Both the position numbers and the translations under genes were made by a program. Shown piece by piece: positions 35,391 through 46,941 of a stretch of DNA of 64,000 bases. This DNA is from Lamellibrachia satsuma (taxonomy: Eukaryota; Annelida; Polychaeta; Sabellida; Siboglinidae). Location of the stretch: assembly GCA_033239005.1 (NCBI GenBank), contig BSQZ01000009.1:6128252-6192251 (forward strand), written 5' to 3'. Under the pieces are notes generated by a model that was not told where the DNA came from, did no database searches, and worked only from the letters and a program-made list of their open reading frames with translations. Within the stretch, counting starts at the first letter, position 1. Every line of letters begins with the position of its first letter.

Positions 35391-35393
<3 letters not shown>

Positions 35394-35757
35394 TTATTTG
35401 TGCACAATAATAATTTTAACACTTTTTACAGAATGCTTGTGTGCACAAATCATTATATTTTACTGGTGTGCTCGAAGTGTTTACCAATTAACAATAAATT
35501 ATGTCTAACATTTACATATGCAACCATCGTTTCCTTATTCGTGCATCAAACTAGGTGGCCCTGCTCTAAAACTATCCTTGCGTTCCAACTCTATGACAAG
35601 AAAAACAATGTGTCCATTGTACTTCGACGATTTTCTGTTAACAACTCCTCTATGTGTGGGACGTCGGCCATCGATTAAAATAGGTAGGTGTTTTAGCATG
35701 TATAATGTTTCCTGCTCGAATCGGAATATGTGCACGCCACTCTTAATTTTGACGCAC

Positions 35758-35904
35758 CTTTCACATAAAAGGAGCACGTGATTGCTGCTGAATTCCTCTT
35801 CTCCGCGTCGCCTGTTTTCACGTTAACCTGGGCCCCCGCGACTCAGTCGACCATCAGTTCAAGAGTCACCGGCCCGTCCAGAACGTCAATCTTGTATTCA
35901 TCTC
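35758..35904 (-). pseudogene. family 1 copy C: DEYKIDVLDGPV exon with premature stop
   Basis: 147 bases (a 6-base in-frame deletion relative to A). The Cys codon after LELMVD is TGA at 35845-35843. Splice sites are kept. Confidence 0.65.
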
Positions 35905-36178
35905 CTTAACAGAGAATATCTCCGTTGTATTACGTTAGTCGTACTTATTATCATAGATGGACTAGTTTCTTTAATCGTTAATCACGGTTACCGTTTATTG
36001 ATGCATAGAGCTGAAGTGAGCCGAGTTACGCTTTGCATGTTTAGAATGTGACAGTTGTTTTTAATTAATTTAATGTTTGGATCGCAGTACAAACCACAAC
36101 CATATCGCAATATTTTATGCTACTTAATCAAGTCGCTGTACAACGTTAAATGAAACAAGAATAAAACGGTTGGCTTAC

Positions 36179-36297
36179 TGTGTAGATAGAATTTGGTTTG
36201 CAGGAATTCCTTTATGCAAGATTCCGCGTCTTCGTCAAATACTCCAACAACCAATTTCCCCCCAACATCTTCCATCACATACGTGACGCCGGACAAA
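36179..36297 (-). CDS. family 1 copy C: VTYVMEDVGG exon
   Basis: 119 bases, same phases and splice sites as copy B exon 5; reads SGVTYVMEDVGGKLVVGVF and FLQTKFYLH. Open frame. Confidence 0.55.
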
Positions 36298-36355
36298 CTG
36301 TCAACACAGGAAGACCGTTAAGCTGGAGGCAGTTATGGCAATAATTATGTGATTT

Positions 36356-36439
36356 CCCAAGTTAATTGGTTTATATATATACTCGCGATAGTGATGATAA
36401 TTATGTGAATTTCGCGAGTATATAAACCAATTAACTTGG
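36356..36439. repeat. short hairpin (inverted repeat) unique to copy C
   Basis: Arms CAAGTTAATTGGTTTATATA... and its inverse ending CCAATTAACTTG flank about 23 bases. Copy A has only one arm (about 1628-1660), so this arose by local inverted duplication. Confidence 0.7.
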
Positions 36440-36903
36440 CAAATGGTTGATCTAATCACTTAATGAAATTGACTTTAAATAAAAAAAAGCTCACAAAATC
36501 AACAGCTAGTTTGATACAAATAAAATTAGGAAATTACTTTGCATATAAATTAGCGAGAGAGATGCGAGTCCTAAGTATGTTTCCCATACATTTGACCAGT
36601 TAGCCAGCTAACAAGTAATCATGTTAGTCGGCCTTTGTTCCGTGAACAAAACACATGTTTGTGAACATTAACTTGCCTATTTTATGTGGAGTATTTGCAC
36701 ATAACGCATATTGTTTCCCTACACTTAAGCTATCGATACTTCCAACAGGCACTGCTCAAAATGAGGGTGCCACTTCCCATTTAATCCCCTGTATAGGCCT
36801 AGGTAGGACGAACCTACGGTTTTGCTATATCATCCAAAGTACTTCGATTCAGTGGATTTTATTAATAAAAAAATAGGACATCAAAATGGAATGTTTAATT
36901 TAC

Positions 36904-36945
36904 CTGGCAACCTCATCCATAATAGGCTTCATAATGCGGATGGAA
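36904..36945 (-). pseudogene. family 1 copy C: exon 4 remnant
   Basis: Retains MKPIMDEVA and the CCAG|GTAAAT donor; the 5' half and acceptor are deleted. Confidence 0.55.
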
Positions 36946-38270
36946 CATAATATATGTTTAATTCGCCGATATCGCAAGTAATACAACAATATATTGGCAA
37001 TAGGTTACGGTCACTACAGAGAACTTGTTTTCTTAACATCACAATAATGTATATGAACGCAACATCAGATACTATAAGCGCACATTGTGAGAGTTGATGT
37101 GTGACCTGCGTTATAATAGTTATTCAACAGATATATCAAAGTTACTGTGTGTCCATTGTTCTGCTAATCCTACGCAGAGAGATGACAAGTGAGTTTGTTG
37201 GTTAACATTTTTTCAACAGTGTGGGTATTAATAATTTATGCCCGTTATATTATCAATGAGTAAAATTAGCTACAACATAATTGCTCACTGTCACACACTA
37301 ACCTAGGCTTAGCGTTGAATGTTGAAAAGTTTCAAGACGAGCACCGTTTCATCTGACTTTGCTCAGTGTACGTCTGATTAATGTTGAAAGATGTTTCAGA
37401 CTGCAGTGCTGCCAAACGCACAAACAATTCATTCGTGTCTTAGAAAGTTCAACAGATATAAAATCTGATTTGAGGATTCACCTGATCACATAATTAGAAC
37501 AGTTGGTAGCACATTTGGTGGATAGTATTTGGATGTTACTCTTTGTTTGCCCATGATAAGTTTTTTTTTACGCTAGATTTTCTTGCATTATTGTCTGTTA
37601 TGTCATTGTACGCTGTAATGTTGTCGGTCATCGTACCCTGTATTTATCTGTTATGTTATCATACGCTGTATTTTCTTGTAAGCCTATTAATCCATGGGCC
37701 AACACAGATATCAGTACCACCAAAGGGGGCAAAACCTCGTTCTGTTTTTATAAGGTATATGGCTAGTGATGAGGCAAAATGGTTCATCGAAAACACTGAC
37801 AACTACGACGACAATAACAACTGATGACAATTAAGGATGATGAAACATCGTTTTGAGCAATGGATAACAACACAACCGAACAATATTGAACGTTTATGCA
37901 TATTAACCATTTCATTTTGATAGCCATTTTCAAAACAAATATGGCTACCAGCAATCACCTCATGCTTGAACAGGCGTGTTTTGTTTACACGTTCAAACGT
38001 GCTGTGACACATATTTGTATCGGTACAATGAACTCGACAAACGTTCGTCAACGCAGCACAACGCAGCTATATGTGGTGATTAAGTCGAACATCTCATGCA
38101 GGTCGCACCTGCCCAGCCCGATTAGTCCAGACCTTTCTCTTTGCACGCCTTCAGCGACTAAGTGTTTACATAGTTATATATTTAGATATAATTCGTGGTT
38201 ATATGTAACCGAGTGTTCCTGAATGCCTCCTACAAAACACGCACTCAACGATGTTCTCATCAAGCCACAG

Positions 38271-38424
38271 CCGGTGCTATCTCCCTTCCAACAGTAGTAA
38301 CCATTGGCACAGTCAAAGACGTCATCAGCACACATCATCCTGGTGTGCTTGCTTTGTGCGCACCCATTGAGACGTCAGGTTTTGCCATCACAAACAGTCC
38401 GATACACAAATCATATTCCATTTG
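38271..38424 (+). CDS. family E copy E3: exon candidate
   Basis: 154 bases between GCCACAG and TTTG|GTAAGG. Frame reads GAISLPTVVTIGTVKDVIS, HHPGVLALCAPIETSGFAI and ends NSPIHKSYSI. A shorter, related piece with the same donor is at about 40262-40345. Function not recognised. Confidence 0.4.
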
Positions 38425-38689
38425 GTAAGGCGCCTTAAAATAAGAGTACATAAAAATTTCAATACGTACATTTGATGTGGACGTTATCGTTCTGCATCAG
38501 CCAAGCGCATCAATGTGATTCCTGTGGAAGTGGGAAGACCTTTCGTAATATTTCGCAGCAGCTCACATAATCGTTGCGTTATACTGGACTGCTGGTGATA
38601 TTGACCACATATGTCAACAATGCAACGTTAGTATGTTACCGTACCTATGTTAAGCAGGTGATTCACCTGCCACATCATAACTTCAACGT

Positions 38690-38855
38690 GCCCACCAGTA
38701 GGTTGTGTGTCATCCATGGCTATGCACGATTGAATGAGATATAGCGGCGCCTGTGCGTGGAAGCAACTGCGCAGAAAGAAAGATACACATACACAACTAC
38801 AACGTTCAAAGTGTGGACAATTTGATAGATATCAACAAACAGGTTAGTGTGTGAT
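38690..38855 (+). pseudogene. family E copy E3: middle exon candidate
   Basis: Inverse-oriented relative of 18663-18850, ending AACAAACAG|GTTAGTG. The frame is interrupted, so it is either partly non-coding or decayed. Confidence 0.3.
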
Positions 38856-38938
38856 AAGGTGCAAATGGATTGTGTGTATATCATTGTTACTAACTTGATG
38901 TGAGTGCCACTTCTCAGTGCGTGTGCTATATAATACAG

Positions 38939-39021
38939 GTGTTAGTGACTACAAAAGCGATCCTGACCTTACATTTCCAAAGAGCCGTTTTTGGCTGGAG
39001 CTGCAGTGTTTTTCCTCGTAA
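38939..39021 (+). CDS. family E copy E3: C-terminal exon
   Basis: 83 bases from AATACAG to a TAA at 39019-39021. Reads GVSDYKSDPDLTFPKSRF then WLELQCFSS stop. Copy E4 (40124-40206) has identical length, acceptor and stop. A third related stretch, CDPTNDPDVALPKSRVV, follows at about 39150-39200. Confidence 0.45.
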
Positions 39022-40123
<1,102 letters not shown>

Positions 40124-40206
40124 TTACGAGGAACAACACTGCGGCTCCAGCCAGAAACGGCTGTTTGACAAGGTAACGTCAATATCTGTTTTATAGTCAC
40201 TAACAC
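40124..40206 (-). CDS. family E copy E4: C-terminal exon
   Basis: 83 bases from ACACAG to TAA (40126-40124). Reads GVSDYKTDIDVTLSNSRF then WLEPQCCSS stop. The frame and stop agree with E3 despite substitutions. The other E piece at 40262-40345 is on the opposite strand, so this copy is rearranged. Confidence 0.45.
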
Positions 40207-40261
40207 CTGTGTTGTATAGCACAATTCACAGCAGCCGCACGTTTTCAAACACATACATACT

Positions 40262-40345
40262 AGTTGTGCCAGCTGATGAATTAATGAGTCAGGTTTTGTT
40301 CAATGCAGTTATAAACAGAACGATACACAAATCATGTTCCATTTG
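40262..40345 (+). pseudogene. family E exon fragment
   Basis: Ends CACAAATCATGTTCCATTTG|GTAAGG like 38424 but lacks the 5' part of that exon. Confidence 0.4.
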
Positions 40346-40578
40346 GTAAGGTGCCGTGAAACAAGAGTATAAAAAAATTTAACAACGTACATTTGATACG
40401 GATGTGGTCGTTCTGACTGTTACATCAGCCCAGCTGTGTGATGCCTCAGTAGTTAATGTGCTCCAATGACCAAGCAAATAAGTGACCCAGTAAATGAGGG
40501 ACTTCTGGGTAGTCTGAGCGCCCCCTGGCGGCGACCTATATCCCTATCCGTAACCCTAGAGCGCCCCCTGACGATTGA

Positions 40579-40890
40579 TTAAAATTAAAATTAGAATTAG
40601 AATTAGAATTAGAATTAGAATTAGAATTAGATTTAGAATTAGAATTAGAATTAGAATTAGAATTAGAATTAGAATTAGAATTAGAATTAGAATTAGAATT
40701 AGAATTAGAATTAGAATTAGAATTAGAATTAGAATTAGAATTAGAATTAGAATTAAAATTAAAATTAATATTAATATTAAAATTAAAATTAAAATTAAAA
40801 TTAAAATTAAAATTAAAATTAAAATTAAAATTAAAATTAAAATTAAAATTAAAATTAAAATTAAAATTAAAATTTTAATTTTAATTTTAA
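40579..40890. repeat. two-tier hexanucleotide array: (TTAGAA)n then (TTAAAA)n
   Basis: About 170 bases of TTAGAA followed, after a short mixed zone with TTAATA, by about 120 bases of TTAAAA ending in TTTTAATTTTAATTTTAA. Ile-Arg and Ile-Lys frames are read-through. Confidence 0.9.
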
Positions 40891-41173
40891 TGTTTCCACA
40901 TCTGACCGCCCATGTACGTCCGAAGGATCCCCTGGATCACTTTGAATAGTTTCGTCCGGATCGACACACAAATGCGGAAGTGCACACAACAAACAGACAA
41001 ACAGACAAATAAACATAAACTTTCTTTTATATATCATGCTACTTCAATTGTTGTAATTGTGTTGTCGATACTTATATAGCGGTCAGTATATTGAATGGTC
41101 TGCATAACAAATTATTTAATATACCCGAAACCGCACAAGTGCATTTCAATCACAGGTTCAACACGATCTAGGA

Positions 41174-41626
41174 ATGGCGTCCCATCAACGTGAGGAGCTA
41201 GTAGTCGACAAGATTGAGCTGATGAGTTCTCCTGTCTCAGCCCAGATACCAGTGGAGTATTCATTGACCACACAGACAGATAAAAAAATCGAAGTACTCA
41301 CAATCCAAAAGTCAAACAAGAATGCCAAATCCTATCAATTTAAAGTGGGCACCAGTGGAGGGATACTGGCCATCCCTAGTGAGGGTGTTTCCCTCGTAAT
41401 TCCCCATGACACTGTTCCTCTTGACGACCCGAATGATGTCGTCACAATAACGATTGGCATTCACCGTGAATTGACCTCGGACTTCGAGGCGGAGACCGGC
41501 TCCATCGCCCTCAGCCCGACTGTTACACTGGAGCCACACGACCTTGTCTTTCGAAGCCCGTCTACCTGTTTCAAGCTACGCTGTCCCAAAGTTGAGTAAA
41601 CTACCCGACACGAAACTGCTTTGCAG
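41174..41626 (+). pseudogene. family 2 copy H: isolated ZU5 exon
   Basis: ATG at 41174, MASHQREELVVDKIE as in G, with a full ZU5 core (GTSGGILAIPSEGVSLVI, DFEAETGSIALSPTVTLEPHD). Net loss of 5 bases around 41555-41572 shifts the frame and stops at 41597-41599, but the CAG|GTAAGC donor at 41626 persists. No UPA or Death exons follow. It retains the A7 run that is A9 in copy G, so it documents the likely ancestral frame. Confidence 0.8.
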
Positions 41627-41644
41627 GTAAGCCCGGCTCTCATC

Positions 41645-41990
41645 ATGACCCATCTCTTACTCCTTCCTATGATATGTTGAAAAGCCTGTTAACATTTAAT
41701 CTTTATTTCTATATTATGTGAAACATGTATTCAGTGGCATCGCATCCAAACTGGAATAATCTAAGCCTGTTTCAATGTGCCACTTTCGGTCTTTCCGATA
41801 TGTCGCGTTATTATTACGTGGTTTTATTACAAGGAGGTCCCACTGTTCGTGTTATTGTTTCACGACTGCTCGAACAGAACGAGCTCGTAATCGAACTGGC
41901 TGACAATTGACAGTAAGTCGCATGTGATAAACTACACTGCTGTTCAACAGGCACAGCACCCCTCGTAACATAAATAACATACATATGTTA

Positions 41991-42036
<46 letters not shown>

Positions 42037-42063
42037 TAACATATATATATATATATATTAATT

Positions 42064-42150
<87 letters not shown>

Positions 42151-42291
42151 TAACATATATATATGGCTGAAACAGGCTTAGATTATTCCAGTTTGGATGC
42201 GATGCCACTGAATACATGTTTCACATAATATAGAAATAAAGATTAAATGTTAACAGGCTTTTCAACATATCATAGGAAGGAGTAAGACATG

Positions 42292-42294
<3 letters not shown>
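41645..42294. repeat. foldback: 130-base inverted repeat with TA-rich spacer
   Basis: Left arm 41645-41775 and right arm 42168-42294 are nearly perfect reverse complements. The spacer includes the continuation of copy H intron and long (TA)n blocks with TTAATTAACATATAT palindromes (about 41997-42145). Another (TA)n follows at 42293-42381. Confidence 0.85.
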
Positions 42295-42381
<87 letters not shown>

Positions 42382-42382
<1 letters not shown>

Positions 42383-43007
42383 GGTATCAAAGTTCTCAGT
42401 ACTCAGAGTCAACATGGACTATCCACTGATTTCAATTTCACGAACTAGGTTGTCACCCAAAATATGCTTCAAAAATAGCCGATTTCCCGTTCGATAACAA
42501 AGCGCACTCACCACTACTTCGCAGTCGAATGACTCTTACTATTGACTCACGTATACAGAGTTGAGGTGTCGGAACTAGCGTTAAACAATCTGAAATAACA
42601 CTGCCTATAGGTAAGATTAAATGTTGAGTGCATGAACTGTTGAATACATAGACTTTAGCCACACACCTCCCACATCGCTTTGATGACTTGTCCAACAGCC
42701 CATATCTGATCGAGATACGGCCGGATATCAAGATTTTAAAATGGAACAATCGTCTCCTCGGGAGACATGAACGCTACACACACGAGTAACAACGTGTGCT
42801 AGATCGAAATCAAGAACGTGCTCAAAGCGGAACGCTGTCATGAGTGCGAAATTGTAAATCTATGTTATCTGTAGCCTTGACATTTACCTGAATGTTTTAC
42901 CTGACTCTTCAACTGAACCAGATTTATTGATAGTAGGTTAATTGCAACAAGAGAAATAATGACCATGAATATCACAACTCACAACGACCGACCGACCGAC
43001 CGATCGA
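42382..43007. other. dispersed repeats, inverted relative to 25.3-25.6 kb
   Basis: 42455-42540 is the inverse of the 25455-25630/26093-26290 repeat; 42885-43010 is the inverse of the (GGTC)-linked flank, ending in a short (GACC)n at about 42987-43005. No gene. Confidence 0.5.
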
Positions 43008-43215
43008 CCGTGAGGAATCTTGTTCGAATTCTCTTGCTGCCGTTTTGAAGCAATTTCACTCCACGTTGCTTTAGTTCACTCAAATGTATAAATGGGTTCA
43101 TGATTCCCAGATAAGTCGACTTGGTGTTGGAATGAACATGTCTTCCAGGAGGAAAAGCGCTTTAAACACTCCCAAGGACTTATACCGCGCTATATGAGAA
43201 CGTACCATTACCTAC
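43008..43215 (+). mobile_element. tRNA-derived SINE copy 4 (5' truncated)
   Basis: Begins within the tRNA-like head (CTTGTTCGAATTC), continues with the shared body and ends with AAGCGCTTTAAACAC and CGCTATAT. Opposite orientation to copies 1-3; directly abuts the (GACC)n. Confidence 0.6.
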
Positions 43216-43394
43216 TACACAATATATGGAAAGTGATGCTGTGCGCAGACTCCGGTAGGAGTGAACATATTCCATCTACATCAACGGTTCTCAACCCTTT
43301 TGCCTCCAAGGCCCTACTAACTATGTATGCGACCAGAATCTGGACGCATACATAATTTACGTTACAATGAAAAGTACACTGTGCACCCAGGCGA

Positions 43395-43515
43395 TGATAT
43401 GTGCTGCAAACGGTGGCGCCACACTACGGAGCCTGGATAATCGAAGCTACCGTGGACCACATGAGTCAAGTTCACCGGCCTTATTACCGGCGTGTGGGAT
43501 CGTCCAGCGCGGAGA
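43395..43515 (+). repeat. dispersed repeat, inverse of 47280-47400
   Basis: GGTGGCGCCACACTACGGAG, GATAATCGAAGCTACCGTGG and AAGTTCACCGGCC recur inverted at 47280-47400. A GGCGCCA-type motif also lies at about 50860 and 50940. Borders LINE 2. Confidence 0.5.
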
Positions 43516-43533
43516 GAATCAGTTTACTTAGGT

Positions 43534-45370
43534 TTACTTGGGTTCTTCCTGACCGTAGGTGGTGTCTTCGGTGGTCAGATCTTCAACTTTCCCTTGGAAT
43601 GCTCTACGACTTCCTGGCAATGCAGCTTTGTAGCGGTAGAGAAAGTCCTCAGTACTCCAATGTCTGTCTAGACGGTTTTTAAATGAGTTGACACTTGGGG
43701 CAGTTACAAATACTTCCGGTAGATCATTACATAATGTGGTAACTCTAAGGGAGAAGCTTTCTTTTCTAATATTTGTACAAGCACGTTCTATAAACAATTT
43801 CAAACTATGACCCCTTGTTCCTTCCTTTGTATCACTGTCTTTGTGCAACTTGACAATGTTAGATACATCACTGTCATATTTCCCATGGAGCAGTTTATAT
43901 ACCTCAATCATATCACCACGAGTTCGTCTAGATGCAATTGTAGGAAGTTTCAAACTTAAGGAATATTCTTCATACCAGGAAGCTGCTTTGTTGCGCGTTT
44001 GCACATTTTCGATGGCATCTTTGTATTTCTGTTTATAAGGGGACCATACTGATATTGCATAATCTAGATGACTCCTAACTAAAGCTTTATATAATGGCAC
44101 AAAATGATGTTGATTTAGGGTTGTAAAGGCCCTTGTAATAACTGCCATGATACTATTTGCTTTGTTTATTTTTTAGTTGATGTGTTTATCAAATTTATCT
44201 AGCTTTGAACCCAGTAAATGTATTGATTAGACTATCAGCGTTGGTATAGAAACAGTTTAACTGTTTATGTGTATAATTTGTATTTACATTGTTTTTCTGG
44301 TTAGATGATCTTTCTTGTCTTACTCCTCGTCCCTTCGCAGTTTGAATCTTACCATTTTTCTGGCCCATGGTGGGCCTCTCACCCTGTACAACCATTTCCC
44401 CTCATCATTTATCTCTTTTGTCCTGGCCTCCTCTAAGAGTTTCCTTCCTTCCTCTCTTTCTTTTTTTGTTAAGTCGTGCTGGATGCTGAGACATTTATAT
44501 TTGTCCTCCGCATCTCTTAAGTTTGATAGTCATTTGAACAATTCCATCTTTTTGTTAGTGTATTTCATTACTACCTTAAGAGGTCTGGGTTTTTGTTCAG
44601 TATCACCCGTATCTCCGTCTGTTTGTTTTAACTTTGGTTATCTCATCTTTTACGTCTACGTCTAGATTGCACACCACAACCCTTCAACAAACTCCATATC
44701 TATCCTCACCCTCTCTTCCTTTAGGTTTGTTTTTGGTTCTGGGGCAATGAATATAAGAAAATCTATTTTCATTGATTTCTTTTACTGTTTCCTCCACAAC
44801 AATTCCACTATTTTGGGTAGTTAGTAGGTTCCTGCTTTCTTCACCATTTAGTCTACACGTATGTAATGCATCCATTTCCTGCCTTACGATTTCTTTTACT
44901 TGTTTACTATCGTATTTAGCATCCAGTTTTTTCTCTATGGCATCAAATCTTGTGTTCATAGTTTTGAAATACATTTCGCATCTCTCATCAATAACTTTCT
45001 CATTTAGAATATTTTTTTAATTTTTGGTTTGCATTTTAAGCAAAACCACATGCAACCGGGTTTCCCCATTGCCTCATATTCGCCAGGTTTAAATTTCTAG
45101 CATTTAATGCAGTGTCGGTTTTCGCAGTACTCGCACTCGAGTATTCTCACTGTTAAAGATTTTCTCGCAGTCTTCGCATTTTCAAGCTTCTCTAACAGAG
45201 GTTTTGCTACCTCTCCGTGTCCCCTTATTTTTTAGTTTTGTGATTGGAGCGCTAGAAATTGCTACATTTTCGACAGTATCTTGTTTTGGATCACTGTGTT
45301 GGTCATTTTCACTCATTTCCGTAATTCCACAAAAAAATAAGTTACATGTAACAATTACCATATGCATGCT
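43534..45370 (-). mobile_element. CR1-like LINE 2, internally deleted
   Basis: Minus strand: ORF1 start MSENDQHSDPKQD near 45314, a PHD-like finger (CEYCENRHCIKC, GCMWFCLKCKPKI) broken by stops, a coiled region MNTRFDAIEKKLDAKYD, then the start of ORF2 (NCFYTNADSLIN) and, after a large deletion, the RT C-terminus (VPLYKALVRSHLDYAISVWS ... ESFSLRVTTLCNDLP). Endonuclease core and RT catalytic region are missing. Confidence 0.8.
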
Positions 45371-46194
45371 TTTGTACTAAGAGTACGTGCAGGGGTTTCC
45401 AAGGCGTTGTGACTACTGTCCAGCTGACAGTGTGCCGTGCTCGACGAGAAACGTAATTCTGTCCCTTGGCTACTCTGGGTAAAAGACGCCTTGGTTGAAA
45501 TTGCTTGTTAGTATATAGATGATTCAGGTTGGGAATGCAGCTCTACCTACGTTATTGCTAAATTTTGTCTAGCCTTGATTACCTGTGTTGTTTACATTGT
45601 GCACCTAATCGGAAGAATGACAATTTTGGCGGGAAATTTCGAATGCGTCGATGTATAGTTTAAGTTTGGATGTATATCGCATCAGCTCAGAATTTACATC
45701 TAAACATCACGGTGTGATAATCAGTATGCTACTAGAATAATGTGATTAGGATGAAAAACGCCTTTTCTCCACTGTAAACAGCCAACAATTAACTAAACAG
45801 CGGAGCTCATACGTAAACAGACATCGTAACCGGAAGCTGCCTCGCCCAAAATTAATTACGTACTTAAGATGACTGAGAGTCTTGCTTCTTTCAATGTTTT
45901 TCCGAAGTTTACTGGTCTCTGCGTAAGCACGCCAAGATCGTGGCATCTAATTGCTATTGGCATTGTTGGCGGCACTTTTGAGTTTGATGGAGGGGCGGTC
46001 GGCCGGCCGGCCGACCGGCGACACGAAGCGGATCGTAGCTGCTCGACCGTGACTGACCGTAATTGCGGGGTTCATCTGTGGGTAATCTGGCCGTATTCAT
46101 GATAAGCGAGGTGACCTTATTTCCGGGAATAATGTCCTGTTCTCTACTATGTAAATTATTTGGGATTGAGCCAACGTGACCGTAATTGCGAGGT
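45371..46194. other. no gene recognised
   Basis: Contains GGCCGGCCGGCCGACCGGC at about 46000 and two copies of GTGACCGTAATTGCG-like sequence (about 46050 and 46177). No exon signals seen. Confidence 0.35.
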
Positions 46195-46301
46195 GATCCT
46201 ACCACTGGTGGGACACGAGCCAATTGGTCTGTTATCTTTTCTTAGCCATATAAGTTCCTATCCCCAGCCCATGGGCAAACAACAGAACAATTTGAAAAGT
46301 A
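46195..46301 (+). repeat. dispersed repeat upstream of (GGTC)n array 2
   Basis: CACTGGTGGGACACGAGCCA ... AAGTTCCTATCCCCAGCCCA recurs at 48436-48545, where no array follows. In the array copy GGTC units start right after TTTGAAAAGTA. Confidence 0.6.
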
Positions 46302-46941
46302 GGTCGGTCGGTCGGTCGGTCGGTCGGTCGGTCGGTCGGTCGGTCGGTCGGTCGGTCGGTCGGTCGGTCGGTCGGTCGGTCGGTCGGTCGGTCGGTCGGT
46401 CGGTCGGTCGGTCGGTCGGTCGGTCGGTCGGTCGGTCGGTCGGTCGGTCGGTCGGTCGGTCGGTCGGTCGGTCGGTCGGTCGGTCGGTCGGTCGGTCGGT
46501 CGGTCGGTCGGTCGGTCGGTCGGTCGGTCGGTCGGTCGGTCGGTCGGTCGGTCGGTCGGTCGGTCGGTCGGTCGGTCGGTCGGTCGGTCGGTCGGTCGGT
46601 CGGTCGGTCGGTCGGTCGGTCGGTCGGTCGGTCGGTCGGTCGGTCGGTCGGTCGGTCGGTCGGTCGGTCGGTCGGTCGGTCGGTCGGTCGGTCGGTCGGT
46701 CGGTCGGTCGGTCGGTCGGTCGGTCGGTCGGTCGGTCGGTCGGTCGGTCGGTCGGTCGGTCGGTCGGTCGGTCGGTCGGTCGGTCGGTCGGTCGGTCGGT
46801 CGGTCGGTCGGTCGGTCGGTCGGTCGGTCGGTCGGTCGGTCGGTCGGTCGGTCGGTCGGTCGGTCGGTCGGTCGGTCGGTCGGTCGGTCGGTCGGTCGGT
46901 CGGTCGGTCGGTCGGTCGGTCGGTCGGTCGGTCGGTCGGTC
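46302..46941. repeat. (GGTC)n array 2
   Basis: About 160 uninterrupted GGTC units, more uniform than array 1. Frames of Gly-Arg-Ser-Val or Asp-Arg-Pro-Thr are read-through. Confidence 0.95.

Larger units (their letters stand above)
34840..37990. repeat. segmental duplicate of 1-3990
   Basis: Same orientation and order of family 1 exons and introns, interrupted by a (TA)n insertion at 35320-35390 and by deletions (the 745-850 exon region, half of exon 4, the 3120-3680 segment). Confidence 0.75.
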
